A DNA stretch of 13,486 nucleotides. It comes from Bacilli bacterium. Lineage in GTDB: Bacteria > Bacillota_I > Bacilli_A > ML615J-28 > CAG-698. Numbering within the stretch: position 1 is the stretch's first letter; the number at the start of each line of letters is the position of its first letter. This document shows positions 7,869-13,486 of the stretch, one piece after another. The position numbers and the translations under genes are program-made. The notes under the pieces were generated by a model. That model saw nothing but the letters and a program-made list of their open reading frames with translations, was not told where the DNA came from and ran no database searches. The DNA lies in assembly GCA_016282055.1 (NCBI GenBank), contig JAEEJT010000006.1, forward strand, positions 1-13,486. The letters are read 5' to 3'.

Positions 7869-9114
7869 CGCTATTATGCCCTCCAATCAATTTATTTCTT
7901 TTTATCTGGTTAGCTTTAGTATCAAAGTTTAAACCCCTTAAAACCGAATTTTTGCCATACTTATTTTTAATAATATTTATGGTTTTTTCAAGATCTTTTT
8001 CTCTTTGTATTTTATTACTATCTTCGAATAAATCATATAACTCATAATCTTCATTATATATATCAAAACTAATGCCAATTCTTCTAATAGGAGCAAATTT
8101 ATTCGTTGTTTTATCAAATATAAGTTTAACTTCATTTAATAATTTACTAAATAGATTAGTACTATAATCAAGTTTTTTACTTCCTCCAGTTGGATTAACT
8201 AAATCTTTGCTATAACCAATATATAAACTAACCCTATTAGTAACTAAAAGTCTATCAATAAGTTCTAAACTCAATACATCAACCATCTCTTTTACAATAG
8301 TAAAAGCATCATTATAACTATAATCTTCAAAAAGAATTTGACTTAAAGATAAAGAATTATCTTTACTTTTATAATTTTTAATATCACTAATTGTACAAGG
8401 TTCTTTTCCTAAACTATGATCAAGTAAAATCTCATAATCAATACCAAATAGTTTTTTTAATACATTAGGATCAGTTTTACTAATACCTTCCATATCAAAT
8501 ACATTAATTGTACTAAGTCTATTACAAGTACCAATTCCAATTCGCCAAAAATCAGTTAGAGGAGTATGATTCCAAAGTAATTTTTTATATAAATCTTCGT
8601 CAAGATACCATACATTTGATTTATCATGTTTACTCATTATGTCTAATGCTACTTTAGCTAGATATAAATTAGTTCCAATACCACAAGTAGCTGTAATTTT
8701 AGTTTCTTTATAAACTTCATTCATTAAAAGGCGACTAAATTCATATTCATTTAATCCATATAATTTTAAATATTTCGTTGCATCAATAAATACTTCATCA
8801 ATACTATATACATGAATATCATCTTTAGATACATATCTTAAATATATTCCATATATTTTTTGACTATATTTCATATAAAGCATCATTCTAGGTTTAGCTT
8901 TAATATATGTAATGTCTTTTGGTATCTCAAAAATACGTGCTCTACTACTAACTCCATAACTTTTCATCTTAGGAGTTACAGCAAGACAAATAGTACCTTC
9001 TCCTCTTGTGCTATCAGCAACAACTAAATTAGTCTTAAATGGATCAAGATTTCTTTCAGCGCATTCACAAGAAGCATAAAAACTTTTCAAATCAATGCAA
9101 TAATATATAGCCAT
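7855..9114 (-). CDS. Y-family (UvrX/UmuC-like) translesion DNA polymerase
   Basis: Error-prone DNA polymerase of 419 residues that copies past damaged bases. Seen: the palm motif CIDLKSFYASCE at 6-17 with metal-binding Asp8 and aromatic pair Phe12-Tyr13 (Tyr13 the likely steric gate); SIDE at 104-107 with catalytic Asp106-Glu107; a thumb helix-hairpin-helix around 190-215 (RIGIGTCNRL); a little-finger domain to about 350; and the tail NKLIGGH at 407-413, which is typical of UvrX-type rather than DinB/Pol IV proteins. The start is the ATG at 9114, with AAGGTG five bases upstream; an in-frame TTG at 9141 lies within the transketolase terminator hairpin and is rejected. It pairs with the overlapping yolD. 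I see no SOS (LexA/DinR) box and no clear promoter in the 46-base gap before it. Confidence 0.92.
   Translation of the reverse strand: MAIYYCIDLKSFYASCECAERNLDPFKTNLVVADSTRGEGTICLAVTPKMKSYGVSSRARIFEIPKDITYIKAKPRMMLYMKYSQKIYGIYLRYVSKDDIHVYSIDEVFIDATKYLKLYGLNEYEFSRLLMNEVYKETKITATCGIGTNLYLAKVALDIMSKHDKSNVWYLDEDLYKKLLWNHTPLTDFWRIGIGTCNRLSTINVFDMEGISKTDPNVLKKLFGIDYEILLDHSLGKEPCTISDIKNYKSKDNSLSLSQILFEDYSYNDAFTIVKEMVDVLSLELIDRLLVTNRVSLYIGYSKDLVNPTGGSKKLDYSTNLFSKLLNEVKLIFDKTTNKFAPIRRIGISFDIYNEDYELYDLFEDSNKIQREKDLEKTINIIKNKYGKNSVLRGLNFDTKANQIKRNKLIGGHNSGENE
7879..7884 (-). promoter_or_regulatory. Ribosome binding site deciding the yolD start
   Basis: GGAGGG on the minus strand, located inside the last codons of dinB and ten bases before the GTG at 7868. 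It favours GTG over TTG at 7886, which overlaps this site and has no Shine-Dalgarno of its own that I can see. Confidence 0.6.
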
Positions 9115-9119
9115 ATAAT

Positions 9120-9125
9120 CACCTT
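9120..9125 (-). promoter_or_regulatory. Ribosome binding site of the Y-family polymerase gene
   Basis: AAGGTG on the minus strand, five bases before the ATG at 9114 and only eight bases beyond the transketolase terminator stem. It supports the ATG over the earlier in-frame TTG at 9141. Confidence 0.65.
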
Positions 9126-9132
9126 TATAAAT

Positions 9133-9157
9133 AAAACCCAATCAATAGATTGGGTTT
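9133..9157 (-). terminator. Rho-independent terminator of the tkt unit
   Basis: Ten-base perfect inverted repeat (arms 9148-9157 and 9134-9143, four-base loop) with a CCCAATC/GATTGGG core. On the minus strand it is followed by a T-rich stretch. It begins three bases after the tkt stop. It also lies within the short leader of the following polymerase gene. Confidence 0.82.
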
Positions 9158-9160
9158 ATT

Positions 9161-11113
9161 TTACATATTTTCTTTTACGATTCTACAAACATTTTCAACA
9201 GTAAATCCAAAATGATTCATAACATCACTTGCTTTACCACTTTCACCAAATGTTGTAATATTTAAAAGTTTTCCACCATTAATGTATTTATACATATGAC
9301 ATGCTTCACTCATTTCAATACCTAAAATAAACTTATCTTTAGGAAGAACTTCATCTTGGTATTCTTTACTTTGCTTATCAAATAAATACATTGAAGGCAT
9401 ACTAACAACTCTAACATCAATTCCTTCATTAAATAAAGCATCTTTTGCTTTACAAGCAAGATCAACTTCAGATCCTGTTGCAAGTAATATACAATCTAGT
9501 TTATTAACTTCTTTTTTAATTACATATGCTCCATACATAGATAAATTCTCTTTAGCATTATCTAAAGTTCTATATTCATTCATAGCTTGACGAGAAAGAA
9601 TAATTGATGTTGGATTATTTAAAGAATTATATGCAATAACAAATGCTTCTTTAACTTCTTCTCTACCACATGGTCTAATAACATTCATATTAGGAATAGA
9701 ACGTAACATAGTAAGTTGTTCTATTGGTTGATGAGTAGGACCATCTTCTCCAACAGCAATACTATCATGAGTAAAACAGTTAATAACTGGACTATGCATA
9801 ATAGCTTGCATTCTTAAAGCTGGTTTTAAGTAATCGCTAAATACAAAGAATCCGCTTAAAAAGCCTCTTGTGTAACCATATACAGAAATAGCATTAGCTA
9901 TAACTCCCATAGCAAATTCTCTTACACCAAATCTAATATTACGTCCAAGTCTATTAGTGCTACTAAACTCACCATTAATACCTTTAATATATGTTGATGA
10001 CATTAAATCAGCAGAACCACCAATTAAGTTCTTATCAATTTCACTGATTCTATTCATAACATCACCACCAGCGTTTCTTGTAGCTTTATTATAAGACGCA
10101 TCAAATGGTAAATCTAAGTCATCTTTAGTAATAGTTTTCTTATCAAAAATTTCACTATATAGCTTTGGATATTTAGCTTTATAATTACTTAAATTCTTAT
10201 AATCTTCATCGTATGCTTTTAAATCATTAGATTTAATTTCATTAAATAAATTCTTAACTTCATCAAGAACACTAAACTCTTCTCCACCTAAGTTATCTCT
10301 CATATCAATAACTTCATCTTTTTTAAGAGGAGCACCATGAACAGCGTTAGTATTTTCATTTTTACTAGTTTTACCAATAATAGTTTTAACTTCAATAAAT
10401 GAAGGCATATTACTCTTTTTAGCTTTCATGATGGCATTATAGATATCATCAATATCTTCCCCATCATTTACTTTCATATAATTAAAACCACAGGCTTCAA
10501 CTTTTTTCTTAACATCTTCTTTATTACATAAAGATACTTGACCATCAAGTTGAATATCATTAGAATCATATAAAATAATTAATCTATTAGGTTTTAAAAC
10601 ACTACATAAACTTAAAGCTTCATTAGTAACTCCTTCTTGTAAGTCACCATCACCACATAATACATAAGTATAATGATCAAATAAATTAATATCATTATTA
10701 TATTTATTTCTCATGTATTCTTCACTAATAGCAGTACCAACACCAAAAGGAATTCCTTGACCTAAAGGTCCACTTGTAGCATCAACTCCACAAGTAACAC
10801 CTAATTCAGGATGGCCTGGAGTTTTACTTCCAAGTTGTCTAAAACTTTTTAAATCATCAATAGTAACATTATATCCTGTTAAATGTAGCATTGTATATAA
10901 TAAGCTACTACCATGTCCAGCAGCAAGTATAAATCTATCACGATTATACCAAGTTGGATCCATTGGATTTTTCTTTAATACTTTTGTATACAATGTATAC
11001 ATAATTGGAGCAGCTCCTAAAGCAATACCAGGATGACCTGATTCAGCTTTAGTAATAGTTTCCATAGCTAAAACACGAATATTTTTAATCGCTAATCTAT
11101 CGATATCTCTCAT
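9161..11113 (-). CDS. tkt: Transketolase
   Basis: Cytosolic thiamine-diphosphate enzyme of 650 residues that transfers two-carbon units between sugar phosphates in the non-oxidative pentose phosphate pathway. Seen: SGHPG at 25-29; GHGS at 66-69; TPGHPE at 98-103; GPLGQG at 115-120; the thiamine-diphosphate/metal motif GDGDLQEG at 154-161 ending at YDSNDI (182-187); HGAP at 259-262; the catalytic Glu399 in GVREFAMG; HDS and GEDGPTHQP at 449-463 for substrate phosphate and cofactor ring; and ATGSEV at 545-550. The three-domain order (PP, Pyr, C-terminal) and length are normal. ATG overlaps the EIIB-like gene stop as ATGA, with GAGG ten bases upstream inside that gene, so expression is coupled to it. 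A hairpin terminator follows the stop by three bases. Confidence 0.97.
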   Translation of the reverse strand: MRDIDRLAIKNIRVLAMETITKAESGHPGIALGAAPIMYTLYTKVLKKNPMDPTWYNRDRFILAAGHGSSLLYTMLHLTGYNVTIDDLKSFRQLGSKTPGHPELGVTCGVDATSGPLGQGIPFGVGTAISEEYMRNKYNNDINLFDHYTYVLCGDGDLQEGVTNEALSLCSVLKPNRLIILYDSNDIQLDGQVSLCNKEDVKKKVEACGFNYMKVNDGEDIDDIYNAIMKAKKSNMPSFIEVKTIIGKTSKNENTNAVHGAPLKKDEVIDMRDNLGGEEFSVLDEVKNLFNEIKSNDLKAYDEDYKNLSNYKAKYPKLYSEIFDKKTITKDDLDLPFDASYNKATRNAGGDVMNRISEIDKNLIGGSADLMSSTYIKGINGEFSSTNRLGRNIRFGVREFAMGVIANAISVYGYTRGFLSGFFVFSDYLKPALRMQAIMHSPVINCFTHDSIAVGEDGPTHQPIEQLTMLRSIPNMNVIRPCGREEVKEAFVIAYNSLNNPTSIILSRQAMNEYRTLDNAKENLSMYGAYVIKKEVNKLDCILLATGSEVDLACKAKDALFNEGIDVRVVSMPSMYLFDKQSKEYQDEVLPKDKFILGIEMSEACHMYKYINGGKLLNITTFGESGKASDVMNHFGFTVENVCRIVKENM

Positions 11114-11490
11114 AATGTGAGAACCTCATATACATTACTTGTTCTATCACCAAAAGATGCTCTAACTTCTTTATCAACGATTAAAACACCTTTAGCACCA
11201 AGTTCCTGTAATTTCACTCCATCAACTTTTTCTGTATCATTTACAGTAACAATAATTTTAGTTCTTTCTTGTGAAATACTAACAATATTTTCACTTCCAC
11301 CATAAGCCAAAAGAAAAACCTCTTTTTGCTCTTCTAAAGATGTATCATCTTTTTTATCTACACTAACATTTTTACTTTTTTTCAAGTTCTTAAATCTTAA
11401 AACAAATGCAACGCAAATTAAACATGCAATTGGAATTAATACAACCAAAAGTAAAACAATTGTTATTACTTGAACATTAGCTAAAAACAT
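11110..11490 (-). CDS. Membrane-anchored PTS EIIB-like domain protein lacking the phosphoryl Cys
   Basis: Protein of 126 residues: one N-terminal membrane helix (about 8-31), a Lys-rich stop-transfer segment (33-47) and an EIIB-like domain of the glucose PTS family (about 55-126). The domain lines up without gaps to IIB-Glc from GGSENI (64-69) through VTV (80-82), and further matches are LGAKGVL (97-103) and FGDR (113-116). In true EIIB the next key residue is the phosphorylated Cys in C-x-T-R; here that position is Glu75 in QERTK, so phosphoryl transfer as in sugar import is not expected. A regulatory, structural or scaffolding role is possible but unknown. AGGAGG seven bases upstream sets the ATG. 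A strong promoter precedes it, and its TGA overlaps the tkt ATG. Confidence 0.75.
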   Translation of the reverse strand: MFLANVQVITIVLLLVVLIPIACLICVAFVLRFKNLKKSKNVSVDKKDDTSLEEQKEVFLLAYGGSENIVSISQERTKIIVTVNDTEKVDGVKLQELGAKGVLIVDKEVRASFGDRTSNVYEVLTL

Positions 11491-11497
11491 ATCTATT

Positions 11498-11503
11498 CCT
11501 CCT
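11498..11503 (-). promoter_or_regulatory. Strong Shine-Dalgarno of the EIIB-like gene
   Basis: Perfect AGGAGG on the minus strand, seven bases before the ATG at 11490. It is the strongest ribosome site in the window, consistent with high expression of the EIIB-like/tkt unit. Confidence 0.8.
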
Positions 11504-11516
11504 AGATTTCATAAAT

Positions 11517-11545
11517 ATTATATCACATATAAACTATTAATTCAA
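11517..11545 (-). promoter_or_regulatory. Strong promoter of the EIIB-like/tkt operon
   Basis: Minus strand carries TTGAAT (11545-11540), a 17-base spacer and TATAAT (11522-11517) with an upstream TG-A extension (TGATATAAT). The predicted start is near 11510, giving a leader of about 20 bases. It is placed just downstream of the coaX terminator, which supports a separate transcription unit. Confidence 0.8.
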
Positions 11546-11565
11546 TCAAAAAACACCTAATAAAA

Positions 11566-11590
11566 ATAAAAGTTTAGATTGCTCTAAACT
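11566..11590 (-). terminator. Rho-independent terminator of the galM-like/coaX unit
   Basis: Eight-base perfect inverted repeat (arms 11583-11590 and 11571-11578, four-base loop), followed on the minus strand by a T-rich tract (TTTATTTTTATT). The stem starts on the base after the coaX stop codon. Confidence 0.8.
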
Positions 11591-12361
11591 CTATTTTTTA
11601 TTTTTAAAATATAATAAATTTAATCCATCAAGAATCAAATCATCTTCATAAACAAAATCACTATCTTTAGATATATAATCCTTAATAACTTTACTTTCTA
11701 CACCAGTTAAAACAAGTTTAATATCATTATACAATTCTTTATATCTATAGTAGATACCTTCAATCATAGATACCCAACCATATACCATACCACTAATTAA
11801 ACAAGTCTTAGTATCACGGCCTAAAATAGAATCAATAGATTCAATACTAGTATTAGCAAGCATACTAGCACTTTGAGTTAAACCAGAAAAAGCAGTTTTA
11901 ATTCCAGGTAAAATTGTTCCTCCTAAAAACTCTTTATTCTTAGTTACTAAACTAAAAGTCATAGCTGTACCAATATCACATATTAATAAATCACAGTTAA
12001 ACTTATTACAAGCACTAACAGCACCAACTAATAAATCAGATCCTAATTGTTTAGGATTATCAATCTTAATATTAATTCCAGACTTGATCTTAGATCCAAC
12101 AAACATAGCATCAATATTAAAGTATTTTTTAACCATTCTTTTCATTATTCCATCAAGTTCAGGAACAACACTACTAATAATAACACCTTTAATATCTTTA
12201 CATAAAATGTCATTTAATCTTAAAATTTCAACAATTGATAAACCAAACTCATCTAATGTACTTTTAACATTAGTTTGAAATCTATATTTATTAATAAGCT
12301 TTTTATCATTATATATACCAATAACAATATTAGTATTACCTATATCATAACAAATATGCAT
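11591..12361 (-). CDS. coaX: Type III pantothenate kinase
   Basis: Cytosolic enzyme of 256 residues catalysing ATP-dependent phosphorylation of pantothenate, the first step of coenzyme A synthesis. Seen: the acidic phosphate loop YDIGNTN at 5-11 with Asp6; SSVVPEL at 63-69; NPKQLGSD at 102-109 for the pantothenate pocket; CDIGTAMTF at 128-136 with Asp129; and GGTILPG at 147-153. The length is typical for CoaX, whose members use monovalent cations and resist CoA feedback. One point differs from the commonly cited motif GADR: here it reads GSDL (107-110), so the Arg is Leu; and the usual TGG near the end is TGV (219-221). The start has AGGAG overlapping the stop of the epimerase gene, eight bases upstream. 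A terminator abuts its stop. Confidence 0.94.
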   Translation of the reverse strand: MHICYDIGNTNIVIGIYNDKKLINKYRFQTNVKSTLDEFGLSIVEILRLNDILCKDIKGVIISSVVPELDGIMKRMVKKYFNIDAMFVGSKIKSGINIKIDNPKQLGSDLLVGAVSACNKFNCDLLICDIGTAMTFSLVTKNKEFLGGTILPGIKTAFSGLTQSASMLANTSIESIDSILGRDTKTCLISGMVYGWVSMIEGIYYRYKELYNDIKLVLTGVESKVIKDYISKDSDFVYEDDLILDGLNLLYFKNKK

Positions 12362-12369
12362 ATTTTCTC

Positions 12370-13248
12370 CTAATCTAAGAATTCAATTTCATATGAACAT
12401 GAATATTCTTCATCTTTATTTAAATTAATTATATTATCTTTATGAATAAATACTTTATCAGTATCATAATGATCATTATAACCCATCCAAGGTTCTAAAC
12501 ATAAGAACGGAGCTTCATTCTTTGGAGTCCAAATAGATAATGTTGAAAAATTATTAAAAGAAAATCTAATACCTTTCATATCTTTATTTAATAATTCAAC
12601 ACTTCTAGACTTAACATTTGTAATAATAATAGTATCAATATCAAATAAACTCTTATCTAATTTTAAAGAATTAATATTAGGTTTATTCATAACAATCTCA
12701 TTAAAGTTTAATGTTGCATTCTCCATTACCTTAGGACTTAAAATATTCTCTTCTTTTTCAAAGTATAAAGTATAATCATTAAAACTATCACCTTGATATA
12801 AAGGAACATTAATAGCTGGATGAGCACCAATATTAAAAGGCATAACCTCATCACCTAAATTCTTAACAGTAAGTTTTGTTTCTAAACTATTTTCTTTAAT
12901 TGTATATAATACTTTAAGTTCATATTTAAAAGGATATAACTCTAATGTTTCATCATTATAAGTATTAACAAACTCTAAAGTATTATCATTCTTATTTATA
13001 AGTTTAAAATCTCTAGTTCTAACTATTCCATGTTGAGGAATCTTATATAACTTATCATTAATATATGTTTCTAAATCCTTAAGTTTACCAACAACAGGAA
13101 ATAAGAAAGGAGCACAAAATCTCCAATATTTAGGATCACTGCACCAAATATATTCTCTATCATTTTTCTTTAATGATTTTAATTCAGCACCAATATCATT
13201 AACTTCAATAGATATATCTTTAAAACTTAATTTATTTCTTTCAGCCAT
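12370..13248 (-). CDS. Aldose 1-epimerase family protein (LacX-like)
   Basis: Cytosolic protein of 292 residues with the galactose mutarotase beta-sandwich fold, expected to interconvert alpha and beta anomers of a hexose or sugar phosphate. Seen: PFLFPVVGKL at 47-56; QHGIVR at 72-77 with His73; NIGAHPA at 139-145 with the catalytic acid His143; and LEPWMG at 251-256 with the catalytic base Glu252. The arrangement fits the LacX subgroup of mutarotases rather than classic GalM. No lactose, tagatose or galactose genes accompany it; its partner is coaX, eight bases downstream. The substrate is unknown. ATG has AGGAG six bases upstream, and a near-consensus promoter lies ahead of it. Confidence 0.88.
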   Translation of the reverse strand: MAERNKLSFKDISIEVNDIGAELKSLKKNDREYIWCSDPKYWRFCAPFLFPVVGKLKDLETYINDKLYKIPQHGIVRTRDFKLINKNDNTLEFVNTYNDETLELYPFKYELKVLYTIKENSLETKLTVKNLGDEVMPFNIGAHPAINVPLYQGDSFNDYTLYFEKEENILSPKVMENATLNFNEIVMNKPNINSLKLDKSLFDIDTIIITNVKSRSVELLNKDMKGIRFSFNNFSTLSIWTPKNEAPFLCLEPWMGYNDHYDTDKVFIHKDNIINLNKDEEYSCSYEIEFLD

Positions 13249-13276
13249 AATTATCTCCTAATTTTTTATTAAACTA

Positions 13277-13304
13277 ATTATACTATTTTTTTTATTTAAG
13301 TCAA
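13277..13304 (-). promoter_or_regulatory. Promoter of the galM-like/coaX operon
   Basis: Minus strand has TTGACT (13304-13299), a 16-base A-rich spacer and a perfect TATAAT (13282-13277). The predicted start near 13270 gives a leader of about 20 bases including AGGAG at 13259-13255. Confidence 0.8.
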
Positions 13305-13321
13305 TTTAAAAACAAGAAATT

Positions 13322-13486
13322 TTATAAAACAATACTTAATATAAATAATGAAGTAATAAGAGTTGGAATACTAATTAATACACCATATCCCATAAACTTA
13401 ATAAAACTCATATTTACTTTTTTATCTTTAACAATATTTAACCACATTATACCAGCTAAACTCCAAAGTGGAGTAAAAAAAGACCC
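13322..13486 (-). CDS. C-terminal end of an ArsB/SLC13-like membrane permease (partial)
   Basis: Open frame that enters from the right edge and ends in TAA at 13322, giving 54 residues with no start inside the window. It opens with GSFFTPLWSLAGIMW, reminiscent of the last re-entrant/membrane section of ArsB- and SLC13-type ion permeases (TP-x-x-SLA-x-x-W). A Lys-rich loop and a final hydrophobic helix of about 20 residues end at the C terminus. This pattern fits a multi-pass transporter whose C-terminal end is cytoplasmic or periplasmic next to the last helix. Substrate (anion, dicarboxylate, arsenite or Na+/H+) cannot be told from this piece. No strong terminator is visible in the 73 bases before the next gene. 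Confidence 0.6.
   Translation of the reverse strand, partial: GSFFTPLWSLAGIMWLNIVKDKKVNMSFIKFMGYGVLISIPTLITSLFILSIVL

Noticed and set aside
7735..7932. Open frame of 65 codons on the plus strand over yolD and the end of the polymerase gene
   Set aside because: Antisense to two supported genes, with Ser/Leu-rich composition expected of a shadow frame.
11117..11305. Open frame of 62 codons on the plus strand over the EIIB-like gene
   Set aside because: Antisense to a gene with a clear Shine-Dalgarno, promoter and domain match; Thr/Ser-rich shadow.
12084..12278. Open frame of 64 codons on the plus strand over coaX
   Set aside because: Antisense to the conserved CoaX N-terminal half; no start-site or family evidence.
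13297..13320. Possible AAATT/AATTT hairpin as terminator of the permease gene
   Set aside because: Only five A-T pairs with a long loop, and it overlaps the -35 of the next promoter. Not a credible terminator.

Overview
The window is a compact, AT-rich (about 30% G+C or less by eye) bacterial segment in which every gene lies on the minus strand. Twelve complete protein genes and the 3' end of a thirteenth fill almost all of it. No gap exceeds about 90 bases, and I see no RNA gene, mobile element or CRISPR array. Trp is TGG and TGA acts as a stop (the trmB, EIIB-like and dinB genes end in TGA at family-typical lengths), so the code is the standard bacterial one and not the Mycoplasma code. PepV, a UvrX/YolD pair, type III pantothenate kinase, a LacX-type epimerase and strong AGGAG ribosome sites point to a low-GC Firmicute or a Mollicutes-related lineage, such as uncultured gut Bacilli. 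The exact taxon is inference.

Layout in the direction of transcription (high to low coordinates): (1) the last 54 codons of an ArsB/SLC13-like permease, entering from the right edge. (2) A near-consensus promoter, then an aldose-1-epimerase-family gene and coaX, ended by a hairpin terminator. (3) A strong extended -10 promoter, then a small membrane-anchored EIIB-like gene overlapping tkt by ATGA, ended by a hairpin terminator. (4) dinB/uvrX and an overlapping yolD-like gene, ended by a hairpin terminator. (5) An extended -10 promoter, then pepV, trmB, an M42 aminopeptidase, a DJ-1/PfpI protein and a DUF697 membrane protein in a tight chain (TAATG, ATGA, 16 nt, 3 nt). (6) A large CtpE-like P-type ATPase 74 nt further on, read either from its own weak promoter or by read-through.

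Most genes are housekeeping: coenzyme A synthesis, the pentose phosphate pathway, sugar epimerisation, tRNA modification, peptide breakdown and translesion synthesis. I found no clear previously undescribed system. The points most worth a second look are an EIIB-like domain whose phosphorylatable Cys is replaced by Glu and which is translationally coupled to transketolase; a P-type ATPase with a charged N-terminal extension of roughly 135 residues and an Ala in its M4 PEGL motif; a stand-alone DUF697 membrane protein without a GTPase partner; and a dinB-yolD pair placed directly behind a terminator with no visible promoter or SOS box.
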